Below, piece after piece: positions 1 through 8,667 of a DNA stretch of 41,991 nucleotides. A program made the translations under genes and the position numbers. Source of the DNA: Nemertoderma westbladi (taxonomy: Eukaryota; Xenacoelomorpha; Nemertodermatida; Nemertodermatidae); assembly GCA_032718475.1 (NCBI GenBank), contig JAUCBJ010004132.1, positions 1 through 41,991 on the forward strand, given 5' to 3'. Each line of letters starts with the position of its first letter. Position 1 is the stretch's first letter. The notes below the pieces were generated by a model. The model saw only the letters and a program-made list of their open reading frames with translations, was not told the origin of the DNA and did not search any database.

Positions 1-382
1 GGGTGTTTACTGAGGCTAGTCTAGTGACTTGCCTCAGATTCACCAATGGCTTTGTTGGTCGGGGTGGAACATGAGAGTAGCCTCCAACTCCAGAATCCCT
101 CTCCCCATCACAATCTGGCCTCCCTGGTGACCCAGGGTTTGGGCCAGAAAGGTCATCAGGAAAGGGACTCAAAGAATTGTTGGCTGCTCTCTCTCCAGTA
201 GGGGGTGAGACAGGCAGCCGGTCAGGAGTTAACTGACGCCTGTGAGGCCGATTGTGTCCGGTAATTCCACTGGCCTCTAGTGGCCGGACCTCCGCATTGC
301 TAATGTAATCCATAGTGGGGGTTGGGGGGTGCTTTTTTGCCGAGTCAGCTCTCGGGGCATATACCACACTCTGGTTTGCCAT
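1..382 (-). CDS. Left-edge open reading frame, partial, unknown protein
   Basis: Reading the minus strand from the ATG at 382-380, the frame stays open to the window edge, about 127 codons, and has no stop inside the window. An in-frame TGA at 427-425 bounds it upstream. A second in-frame ATG lies at 313-311 and could be the real start. The predicted peptide is hydrophilic and rich in Pro, Arg and Ser, with no recognisable domain, signal peptide or membrane segment. It is in the same codon phase as the 599-codon frame at 3340-1541 and the remnant at 1306-701, so all three could be parts of one decayed polyprotein or a two-ORF mobile element whose enzyme region lies beyond the left edge. That link is inference. 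It could also be a chance open frame in GC-rich DNA. Confidence 0.3.
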   Translation of the reverse strand, partial: MANQSVVYAPRADSAKKHPPTPTMDYISNAEVRPLEASGITGHNRPHRRQLTPDRLPVSPPTGERAANNSLSPFPDDLSGPNPGSPGRPDCDGERDSGVGGYSHVPPRPTKPLVNLRQVTRLASVNT

Positions 383-390
383 TCCACAGG

Positions 391-620
391 GTGGGTGTCG
401 CAATGGAGTCAGATATGAGGCCCATCACCCATATCTACTCTGGCGTACATGACCCACCATTGGCTGTTGCAGCTCATCTGCTGGGTCATGCCCTGTACCC
501 TTGCTGCCAGGTGCAGGTCGCAGTGAAGTGCCCTCAGAGTGGACATGAGAACACTCTACTCCTAACCAGCCATTGGTAGATCACCATCTGCCTGGTCAGG
601 CCATATACCCCTGCAGCCAA
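391..620. repeat. Two diverged ~110-120 bp tandem copies
   Basis: The segment starting GTGGGTGTCGCAATGGAGTC at 391 recurs at 511 as GTGCAGGTCGCAGTGAAGTG. Both copies continue with similar blocks (CCACCATTGG / CCAGCCATTGG, then CATCTGC, GGTCA, GCC, TACCC and TGC-GCC). The copies are well diverged with small gaps. Nothing else is recognised between 428 and 700. Confidence 0.55.
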
Positions 621-700
621 GTATATGGGTCCTTAATCCAGGACCAAGGGCGTCCTTATCCCAGAACGAAGGGGGTCCTAGTTACAGGACCAGATTTGCC

Positions 701-1306
701 CTAGTAAGAGGGTCTATAGTCATGCTGCTGTACCGATATAGGCCTACCCACTTCTTGCCTACCTACCGGTATGTACTCCGCGGCTTCCGGGTTTAATCCC
801 GTCGTTCGCGCTACCCTATCGCCTACTCTATCTCTCCCAGCATGGCCTATAATAGTATGTGCAGTAAGGCCTACAGTATGTCCTGCAGTCTGCATGTGCC
901 CTTTCGTACTACCGTACTCTCGATCGGCAGCTATATCCCGTCGGGAAGCTTCTCTTTGATCCCCTCTCCTGTTCTCGACTTTATATCGGTACGTCCTGTA
1001 CCCCTCTCTTGGCGTGCGGTGCGTTTCTCCGGGGCGACGGCAATCTCCCGAAGTTCGACCCCACCGACTTCCTAACTCCATCTCTACTATCGACGGTCCG
1101 CTATCCGTCCTCACACTCCTATCGTTCGTGGCGACACCTTTTGTACTATCTCCTCTTCTTCTCTTTTCAGTGCAGTATTCCGGCTCATGAGATCTCTCAT
1201 CGACCCCCCGGTTAAACTCCACTGTTCTTCTTCCCTCTTCTGATCGGGCTCGACGCTTCGTCTGCCCTCTCGCGACGTCAACCTGCCTCTCTCTGCTCGA
1301 TCGCAC
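701..1306 (-). pseudogene. Arg/Glu-rich open frame, likely 3' remnant of the same coding unit
   Basis: A 201-codon minus-strand frame in the same codon phase as the 599-codon frame upstream of it. It is separated from that frame by a stop at 1543-1541, another in-frame stop (TAG at 1534-1532) and a poly-C-rich stretch where reading phase appears to slip. The peptide is strongly basic and acidic (many Arg, Glu, Asp) with no recognised motif. A second open frame overlaps it at 1326-1111, so it is unclear which, if either, was translated. It is best regarded as a decayed or chance extension; no function is proposed. Confidence 0.25.
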
Positions 1307-1398
1307 GCCGCTGGGGATACTCGCAATCCCCCTATTACTCTCCGTCGCCGGGTGTTGCGGTTTACCTAGCTCGGCCCGCGCATTATCCGCCGACGCCT

Positions 1399-1648
1399 GT
1401 GGGACACTCTCTGCCCCCCTCTCTCTCTACTAATCTCTCGCGGTGGGGTGCCCGTAGCCCCCCCCCCCACCCGCCACTTCTAACTTCACTATCTCTCACT
1501 ACACTTCTGCTTCCCTCTTGTCGGACATTTTCTACCCCCCTTATCTCGCCACTAATCTTCCGTGATGGGGCTCCTGTAGCCCCCCACCCCCCCACTCGCC
1601 ACTTCTAACTTCACTATCTCTTACTCCACTTCTACACCCCTCTCTAGT
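1399..1648. repeat. 125-bp tandem duplication with poly-C tracts
   Basis: The string CGCCACTTCTAACTTCACTA occurs at 1472 and again at 1597, and the preceding 70 bp also match (CTAATCT...GGGG-G-C-GTAGCCC). This gives two copies with a 125-bp period. Each copy contains C runs (C11 at 1458-1468; C6 and C7 near 1580-1593) whose length differences change the reading frame of the overlapping minus-strand ORFs. Confidence 0.75.
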
Positions 1649-3340
1649 CGACACACTATCTCTACTACGGCTGGGTCTATTCACCCCCGCCTCTCTCTCT
1701 ACTACTGCGTGGCCCACCAGGCCCACTTCGGGTTGGCTCAACCCCGCTACCTCCTGCCTACCAACTATGTGGCCTACCACGCCGCCGTCGGGTTGGCTCA
1801 ACCCCGCCACCTCCTGCCTACTAACTGCGTGGCCTACCAGGCCCCCGTCTGCCGGGTTATGTACGTCCGACACGCTCATATTAATAGCACCATTCCCAAT
1901 ATTATTTGTTAAATCAATTAAATTATTAGAATTTGAAACCGGATTATTATTTAAATTATTTAAGTTAGAATTATTTGAATTATTCTGAATATTTGAACTA
2001 ATATTATTATTTGAATTTAAATTTAAATTACTACTGCCAGGTAAAATATTATTTCCTGTAATAAAGGGATTAGGGTTATTTACTACGGTACTATTAATAT
2101 TAACTATTTCTAACGTACTACTACTACCCCCCCCCCCCCCCCCGCCCATACGGCTACACCAGTTCTGGTTCTCTCGCCCGGTGCCTGTAAGTGGGGTCTC
2201 ACTCTCTGACAGTCCCGACCGCGCCAGTTCTAGTCGGCGCTTCAGTTTGGCTTGATGTTGCGCAAGCCTCCCTAGCTGGGCACGCAAATCATCCCGCTCA
2301 CGCTCTGCCTCTATCTCACTCTCTCGGTTACCCCGCTCGAACAACTCTGCCCCTCTCGCAATTATCTCAAGCCGCGTCGCCGGCTCGTCCCCTACTCTCA
2401 TCTCCCGCCCTATACGCTCCTCGACCCCCTTTCTATACTCCCTCGCCAACTCTCCTAACCCCTCTAAAAATGCGGTTTTATCCCTCAGCTGCCACTCTAA
2501 CCATTTCTGCTCATTCGCCACCATTTCTAATCTATACTCTAGATTTATCTCCCGCACCCTTCTTTCTTTTGCGGAGGATGTAGCAGACTTATCGGTTGCG
2601 ACGGACTCCCGTCGCCCCTCCGTCCCACCAACTTTCCCCCGCTTCCCGGAACTTCCTCCGACCGACGAGACCGAATCCTCGGAGTTAACCTCGGATTCGC
2701 CCTCCTGCGGTCTCTTCCAACCCACTAATTTTACTCCCCAGGCATCGACTAAGTATGGCCCTACGTACACTACGCTAGGTTCCATACTCCTACATTCCCA
2801 TAGTTCAAGCAGTTCGTTTGCAACCCCTCTCGCTCTCTCGCTGGCTAGTTCTTCCTGCCCAAAACGCTTTAGATAACCAAAATGTCTATCCGACTCACCT
2901 AGTCCTCTTGTTAACTTCACCTCATCTATCTTCGCCCCCTCCTTGGCCTCCTTAAGTAGCTTCCGGGTCGCGTTGTAGGCCCGTCGAAGTCGATCAGAAA
3001 CCCCGATGTCCTCGTCGCCGACCTCTCCTCCGTCTCTCCGGGTCCGACGTCGTACCGGCGGCCCCACCGTCGCCGTTCCGGTGGGCCGTCCGTCGCCCTC
3101 GGCCTGTAGCTGGCCGGCGACATCGGTACGTCGACCCTCGCTCCGCGTCGACTCATCTTTCTCCCTTTCGACTCCCGACTCGTCCTCTCTTTGTAGACGG
3201 CCCCCCTCATCTTCGGTTACCGGGTCGCCCGTTATCGATGGGTCCGGCGTCGTGGGTTTGTACCGTCTCGTCGCGGCCTCGCGGATCGTTAGATCGTCGT
3301 CCGGGGTCCGCGGCGGTGTTGCTTCTCCTCCTCTACTCAT
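1541..3340 (-). CDS. 599-codon charged, coiled-coil, Asn-rich protein of unknown family (candidate ORF1/gag-like)
   Basis: The longest non-repeat frame in the window; it starts at ATG 3340-3338 and ends at TAA 1543-1541. Residues 1-115 are charged and Pro/Arg/Glu-rich. Residues 115-210 look globular (helical, with a Trp/Tyr/Pro-Tyr segment around 180-208). Residues 255-380 are Glu/Arg/Leu-rich and likely coiled coil. A Gly run at 399-405 is encoded by C17 at 2127-2143. Residues 411-490 are Asn/Ser-rich. Residues 498-557 hold 20-residue tandem repeats built on a VGH-V-RQEVAGLSQP pattern. I see no CCHC knuckle, RT or protease motif. The layout (charged N-terminus, coiled coil, low-complexity tail, hairpin-rich leader) suggests an ORF1/gag-like product, but a fast-evolving host protein is equally possible. 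The AT-rich Asn stretch (1880-2110) contrasts sharply with the GC-rich remainder. Confidence 0.5.
   Translation of the reverse strand: MSRGGEATPPRTPDDDLTIREAATRRYKPTTPDPSITGDPVTEDEGGRLQREDESGVEREKDESTRSEGRRTDVAGQLQAEGDGRPTGTATVGPPVRRRTRRDGGEVGDEDIGVSDRLRRAYNATRKLLKEAKEGAKIDEVKLTRGLGESDRHFGYLKRFGQEELASERARGVANELLELWECRSMEPSVVYVGPYLVDAWGVKLVGWKRPQEGESEVNSEDSVSSVGGSSGKRGKVGGTEGRRESVATDKSATSSAKERRVREINLEYRLEMVANEQKWLEWQLRDKTAFLEGLGELAREYRKGVEERIGREMRVGDEPATRLEIIARGAELFERGNRESEIEAERERDDLRAQLGRLAQHQAKLKRRLELARSGLSESETPLTGTGRENQNWCSRMGGGGGGGSSSTLEIVNINSTVVNNPNPFITGNNILPGSSNLNLNSNNNISSNIQNNSNNSNLNNLNNNPVSNSNNLIDLTNNIGNGAINMSVSDVHNPADGGLVGHAVSRQEVAGLSQPDGGVVGHIVGRQEVAGLSQPEVGLVGHAVVEREAGVNRPSRSRDSVSTREGCRSGVRDSEVRSGEWGGGGLQEPHHGRLVAR
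1707..1859. repeat. 60-bp tandem repeats (2.5 copies) inside the 599-codon frame
   Basis: GTGGCC(C/T)ACCA(G/C) recurs at 1709, 1769 and 1829, and GTCGGGTTGGCTCAACCCCG or a close variant follows in the first two copies. The 60-bp period equals 20 codons, so the repeats add 20-residue modules to the minus-strand protein without shifting frame. A more degenerate copy may lie at 1670-1706. Confidence 0.8.
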
Positions 3341-3373
3341 CTTGTCTTTGGTAGTTATCAGCCACAGTTCGGC

Positions 3374-3437
3374 AGGCCTAGAGTTAAGACTGTAGGCCTT
3401 GGGTAGTCAAGACTGTGACGGGATCCGAGAGGATCCC
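3374..3437. promoter_or_regulatory. Two perfect hairpins in the leader of the 599-codon frame
   Basis: AGGCCTA (3374-3380) is complementary to TAGGCCT (3393-3399) with a 12-nt loop. GGGATCC (3420-3426) pairs with GGATCCC (3431-3437) around a 4-nt loop. Both lie within 100 bp upstream of the ATG at 3340 on the minus strand, where a structured 5' leader would be. A further 7-bp stem CGGTGAC/GTCACCG lies at 3594-3617. Function unknown. Confidence 0.5.
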
Positions 3438-3794
3438 AGTTTATCCGGTGTTGTTTCGTACGTGTCAGCCGCGCCGTGTGATAGAAAAGGAGTTTGTTGT
3501 TCCAGTATAGATATAATGTAGATATATAGATATGTAGGTATGATAACAGATAGCGCCAATGACTGAATAGATGACCGGTAATATGGGTGACGGCGGTGAC
3601 GGTCTTGACTGTCACCGTACTACCTGACTGTACTGGGATAACTACTACAATGACATGATGACAGGTAATATATACTGCACGGGTTGGCCTCATTGCATTA
3701 CCCAGTCGATGCTTCCCCCCTGATTGGCTAATATTCTCCCTCTGTTAGGGGTTTGGCCCCTGACCCTTATTGTGTGTTTCTCCTTCCCATTTTG

Positions 3795-3839
3795 TTGGGG
3801 TGACACGAGTTATTGGTTACCCAATCTCGTGGCCCCCAA
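3795..3839. repeat. Compound hairpin with inverted CCAAT core
   Basis: Three nested arm pairs are visible: TTGGGG/CCCCAA (3795-3800 with 3834-3839), CACGAG/CTCGTG (3804-3809 with 3826-3831) and ATTGG/CCAAT (3812-3816 with 3821-3825), separated by small bulges and a 4-nt loop. It lies at the edge of the GC-richer block, about 50 bp before the LINE remnant, and may mark an element terminus or promoter. Confidence 0.6.
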
Positions 3840-3891
3840 TATTGCTTAACGCTTGACTTTATGGGGTGTTAGCGGAATTGGATAAGCTAAC

Positions 3892-4830
3892 AATGATGAT
3901 GGGGTGATGATAACTCCACCTACTGGCTCCAGAAGTCGAGGAAATCCTGCCAAGTACCTAACTGATCTAGACTTTGCTGATGACTTAAAAGTACTCTCAG
4001 AATCACTAGAGGGAGCCCGACGGATCCTCAGCTCATTATAACATGCTGCTTATAGTGTTGGTCTTTTTATTAACTCTAGAAAGACCAAAATTTTGAAAGT
4101 TAACTTTGAAAGTCCTCAGCAAGTATCTGACAGGATGAGCATTAGTATGGTATGCTTGAGCATGTGGACGACTTCTGTTACCTGGGATCATAGATCCGGA
4201 AGTCAGGTGAGGACCTTCGAATACGTAAGGGAAAGGCATGGGCAGCCATGAATAGGCTTTCCATGATTTGGAAGTCACCGAGAATTAATTGGAAACTTAA
4301 GGTCCGATTATTTAGAGCAGCAGTAGTTCCAGTACTCTTCTATGGGAGTCCATTCTGGGCTCTAACTGCTGAGGACACCAAATCTCTGAATGGCACATTT
4401 TCACAAGAATGCTACGCCGGGTTCATTATGTGAAGTACAATGCACACATCTCCAACTAGACACTATTAACTACTACTACTAACTCTACTACTACAGACAC
4501 TACTACTAACTCTCATTGGTTCCCCCAAGCTTGACACTAGAACAAAGTCGCATCCGCTTTGCAGGACATTGCTTTCGCCGTGAAGATCAGCCAGTCCATA
4601 ATCTTGTGCTTTGGCAGCCTCATGGAGTGAATAAGCATGGTGGACAGCCCATGACTTTCTTGAGACGCATCTTAAAGGACACTGGCCTTAAAGATGCGGA
4701 TGATCTAGCAAATGTCATGGGTGATAGGGAGTTGTGGCGGCGCAATTTTGTCGACAAGCGAGCAGAGCATTCTTAAAATTGCCGCTGCAATGCAGCATGC
4801 CGATCCTAGTGGTAGTAGTGGTGATAATTA
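3892..4830 (+). pseudogene. 5'-truncated, broken LINE reverse-transcriptase copy
   Basis: Collinear and highly similar to 10885-11785, covering the end of the RT domain and the whole C-terminal region plus the 3' tail. Damage relative to that intact copy: an in-frame TAA at 4039-4041, a 7-nt deletion near 4146, a 2-nt insertion near 4400, and replacement of a short coding stretch by ACT-rich simple sequence at about 4462-4512. The FADD catalytic stretch is present (near 3970-3985), but the second half of the motif is followed by changed residues. The 3' end keeps the family signature (GCAGCATGCCGATCCTAGT then GTAGTAGTG). No convincing target-site duplication is seen. It cannot encode a functional enzyme. 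Confidence 0.9.
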
Positions 4831-5328
4831 ATTGTCATTTATATTTTGTCGCAAGATAAAAACATTCTAACAAGATCTAAAATATTAAAACTTTGTTCCC
4901 TATTGTGCACAATGATTTTCTAATGATTTTAACTTTTTATGTACGTAATTTTTTATAAAGGTGTAAGTTTTATCCATATCCATATTTGTATTATTTGCAA
5001 TATTACCGGTATATCTGTATACTTACACTGTCACTACACTGTTGTGCAATAACATTCAATCTCAATCTCAATGTGGATTGGTGTAGAATATTAACTATAC
5101 ATTATGGCGTTAAATTCAAATGTCTAAAATATATTTGGGTTTATAAAACAATCTTTGGAAGATAACCAGATTTAGATGATTAGAAGTTAATATAAAAGAA
5201 AGTTCAGTAAAGTTAATTTAATATAATATAAATATAGATCACTCTAAAACACGGTCAGACATATCTGATAAGATAGACCATTGCATAACAGATATACAGT
5301 TGACGTAACTGCATGATTCAAGATCATA
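4831..5328. other. AT-rich stretch with no recognisable feature
   Basis: Low-GC sequence between the LINE remnant and the 21-bp array. No gene, splice signal or repeat is convincing here. Confidence 0.6.
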
Positions 5329-6366
5329 GTGGGTTTACCTACCTACCAAGTGGATTTACCTACCTACCAAGTGGATTTACCTACCTACCAAGTGGATTTA
5401 CCTACCTACCAAGTGGATTTACCTACCTACCAAGTGGATTTACCTACCTACCAAGTGGATTTACCTACCTACCAAGTGGATTTACCTACCTACCAAGTGG
5501 ATTTACCTACCTACCAAGTGGATTTACCTACCTACCAAGTGGATTTACCTACCTATCAAGTGGATTTACCTACCTACCAAGTGGATTTACCTACCTACCA
5601 AGTGGATTTACCTACCTACCAAGTGGATTTACCTACCTACCAAGTGGATTTACCTACCTACCAAGTGGATTTACCTACCTACCAAGTGGATTTACCTACC
5701 TACCAAGTGGATTTACCTACCTACCAAGTGGATTTACCTACCTACCAAGTGGATTTACCTACCTACCAAGTGGATTTACCTACCTACCAAGTGGATTTAC
5801 CTACCTACCAAGTGGATTTACCTACCTACCAAGTGGATTTACCTACCTACCAAGTGGATTTACCTACCTACCAAGTGGATTTACCTACCTACCAAGTGGA
5901 TTTACCTACCTACCAAGTGGATTTACCTACCTACCAAGTGGATTTACCTACCTACCAAGTGGATTTACCTACCTACCAAGTGGATTTACCTACCTACCAA
6001 GTGGATTTACCTACCTACCAAGTGGATTTACCTACCTACCAAGTGGATTTACCTACCTACCAAGTGGATTTACCTACCTACCAAGTGGATTTACCTACCT
6101 ACCAAGTGGATTTACCTACCTACCAAGTGGATTTACCTACCTACCAAGTGGATTTACCTACCTACCAAGTGGATTTACCTACCTACCAAGTGGATTTACC
6201 TACCTACCAAGTGGATTTACCTACCTACCAAGTGGATCTACCTACCTACCAAGTGGATTTACCTACCTACCAAGTGGATTTACCTACCTACCAAGTGGAT
6301 TTACCTACCTACCAAGTGGATTTACCTACCTACCAAGTGGATTTACCTACCTACCAAGTGGATTTA
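5329..6366 (+). repeat. 21-bp minisatellite, 49 near-identical copies
   Basis: The unit GTGGATTTACCTACCTACCAA repeats head to tail 49 times. Only three substitutions are obvious: the first unit has GGGTTT, one near 5555 reads CTATC, and one near 6236 reads GGATCTACC. Because 21 is a multiple of 3 and the unit lacks stops on the plus strand, all three plus frames stay open (heptapeptides SGFTYLP, VDLPTYQ and IYLPTKW), giving spurious ORFs of about 400 codons; the minus strand has stops in every frame. The array ends 39 bp before the acceptor of the predicted exon at 6406, so it probably lies in an intron. I do not consider it protein-coding. Confidence 0.97.
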
Positions 6367-6405
6367 ATGTTGATTTTATTTTTAATGTTGGTTTTTTATT
6401 CGCAG

Positions 6406-6565
6406 TCGAGATCCTCCTTCACATCGAGCCACCGAGTCGGAAATGTTCTGCGGTTTCAGCCACAGAGTATTCGCCAAGGATAGCCAGCAGGTCCGACCAG
6501 CTATATCCACCAGCCTCACCCAATGACTGGCGTTCCTTATCACCATGCAGTGGGAGTTCGGCCGC
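6406..6565 (+). CDS. Predicted internal exon, Ser/Pro-rich, unknown gene
   Basis: A 160-bp GC-richer island in AT-rich DNA, preceded by a pyrimidine-rich acceptor (GGTTTTTTATTCGCAG, ending 6405) and followed by a canonical donor (GTAAGT, 6566-6571). Only one of the three plus frames is open across the island: it enters with two bases finishing a codon, runs 52 codons, and leaves two bases (GC) of a split codon. The peptide is Ser/Pro-rich with no domain I recognise. The next predicted exon (9539-9643) starts in exactly the phase needed to complete that codon, and its sequence is also Ser-rich. The call rests on splice motifs, composition and phase; transcript data would decide it. Confidence 0.5.
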
Positions 6566-6595
6566 GTAAGTTTCAACTTAACCCTATTAAAACCC

Positions 6596-8166
6596 GGGGG
6601 GGGGGGGTGGAGAGTCAATATGACCCCCCCCCCCCCCCCCCCGTGGTTTTTTTAGTTATAACTCTGAAACAAACGTAGTTGGGAATCTGAAATTTTATGA
6701 CTTTTCCTAAAAATCTATTATCTTCCTAATAGTTAAAACGGTTTTCAAAAATTTAGAAGTTTTCGAGTTATAGCATCATTTTTTAACCCTACTTTTGGCA
6801 CTTTTTTTTATACGTTTTTTGAAAATTAAATTTCATGAAATATGTTTTGTAACATCTCTATTTTTGATTTACCCGGTTTTTTGGTATTTACAATTAGATG
6901 GAATTCATATAAATAAATTTAAAAATGTCAAACTTGTATTTTTCGGCAGGGTGGCAAATTTTGGTGCCAGCACCAAATTTTGAATTATGTCAATTTTGTA
7001 AATTGATAGTTTGAACCTGTTTTTGTGGTTTTAGTATCAATGAAATATCTACGAGTTGCACCAGGCGTATCAAACCTGTATTTTTCGGTGCAGTGTGCAA
7101 AATTTCGTGCCAACACGAAAATTTTAAAATCTATTCAATAGTTCAAATACTTGTGACAACTTATTTCCCGTGTTTTAGAGATTTAGGGCGGTTCTGAATT
7201 CAATAGAATAAATAATTATCTAACTAAACATCTCAAACTTGTATTTTTCGGAAGTGGGCATAAAATTTGGTGCTAACACCAAATTTTGAAAACTATCAAA
7301 TATATCAATTCTTTGTGTGACCTTGTTTCTTGCGTTATACGGGTTTGTGAGGGTTCTGAATTCAATGGAATAAGTAAAAATTGCATAAGAGTTTTCAAAC
7401 TTGTATTTTTCGTCGGTTGGTGAAATTTGTTGTGCCAACACCAAATATTTGAAAATAAGCAAATTGATTAATAGATAGTACAGTACCATCTTGTTTCTTG
7501 CGCTATACGGGTTTACGAGGGTCTAGAATCCGATGGAAACAATAAAAACAGCACTGGACATCTCAAACTTGTACTTTTGGGTTATAGGTACAAAATCTGG
7601 TGCTACTGTGTAGCACCAAAATTTACCATATTACGCCGAAAAATACGTCTAGCAATGATCTGGCAAATTAGAAATGTATTCCATTAGAATCAGCGCCCTA
7701 GAAAACCTGAAAATGTGAATTTATAGCATCGGATAAGTGAATTAAACATCAACGCAATTAGAAACTACGCCAAAGTTTTAAATTTCATCGTTTAATTTGA
7801 AAAACAGTATAAAAAAAACAAATTGAATTGCTGGTTACTTGTGTTTTTCATTTATTGCCTACGTAGAAGACTAAAACAGCCATTTAAAATAATTAGATCA
7901 ATTTTAAATATTTTCCAATGGATTTTGCGCCCAGAAATCATGTATTGAAAAACAATTAGCCAAAAATTGTAACTTTTAGATTTTATGAAAATTGTTCACT
8001 ACTTGTAATTTTGGTGCTGCAATATAACCACCCCAGTAAATTTTTTCGAAATTTTTTTCGGTCGGTTCGGACTAGTAAAATCTACGTACAAACAAAAAAA
8101 TCAGACGTTTTTATTAAATTTGTAGATTTTATTGGTGGGTAGGAGGGGGACAATATGACCCCCCTG
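6596..8166. repeat. AT-rich repeat element bounded by G-run/CAATATGA/C-run motifs
   Basis: Near the left end, G12 (6596-6607) is followed by TCAATATGA and C19 (6624-6642). Near the right end, GGGGGACAATATGACCCCCC (8146-8165) repeats the same hairpin-like arrangement in direct orientation. Between them lies AT-rich DNA with short ORFs only and the ~160-bp repeats listed separately. This could be a non-autonomous transposon or an unrelated intronic repeat; no transposase, reverse transcriptase or clear target duplication is seen. Confidence 0.35.
6928..7630. repeat. Five diverged ~160-bp tandem repeats with a GGTG...CACC palindrome
   Basis: The motif TCAAACTTGTATTTTTCGG (or a close variant) starts at 6928, 7070, 7233, 7395 and 7563, giving spacings of 142, 163, 162 and 168 bp. 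About 30 bp after each start is an inverted repeat of the type TTTGGTG-N4-CACCAAA; in the last copy it is TGGTGCTA-N5-TAGCACCA. Other shared blocks are TTGTTTCTTGCG, TATACGGGTTT and GAATTCAATGGAA. Divergence is much greater than in the other arrays, so this one is older. Confidence 0.8.
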
Positions 8167-8667
8167 AGCCCACACTGAGCAATGCAAGCAGATGTGATTG
8201 GAGTGAAATACGATCACTGTACAAGATTGAGAGGAATAGTGTTGTCAAGAGTGTAGCATATACACAATAATGGTGTATGCATCCCGCTCACACTAACTAA
8301 TAAAGTTAATCAAAATGTTCTACACCGACAGAAATTTGATGAGCAAGTTGTAGCTGCATTGAGTTAATATTATGATATATTATTATTATGTTATATCGAC
8401 TTAGTTTATGATTAGGGATATATCGATTCTACATGCTCAATGTCAATCATGACATCAACACACGACGTTGATTCAGCTTTACAACGTCACTCCAGATTAC
8501 AGTAATCAATTGTCAATGGTTCAGTGATTGACAGCAACATTGAGACTCACGATTATATCGGTCCACTATAGACCAGTAAGAAATATCGGCACTTGAGCCT
8601 CTAATATCCAAACCATCTCTACAGGATGCTGTTATCTAATCATTACACAGTGAAAACGCGGTCATGA
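7631..8667. other. AT-rich DNA with no gene seen
   Basis: No convincing coding, RNA or splice feature. 8167-8667 separates the repeat element from the 31-bp array and contains only simple AT-rich sequence. Confidence 0.55.

Noticed and set aside
2191-3395. Plus-strand ORFs at 2191-2583 and 3006-3395
   Set aside because: They are shadows of the 599-codon minus-strand frame with low-complexity Pro/Ser/Arg composition.
3341-3850. Long terminal repeat with primer-binding site
   Set aside because: TGGGATCC near 3437 on the minus strand could mimic a primer-binding site, but it is part of a hairpin, no TG...CA boundary or second LTR copy is visible, and it does not resemble a tRNA 3' end.
5313-6569. 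418- and 384-codon repeat proteins (SGFTYLP / VDLPTYQ)
   Set aside because: All three plus frames are equally open because the 21-bp unit lacks stops. The GTG or ATG starts are incidental, and the downstream part is better explained as intron plus exon.
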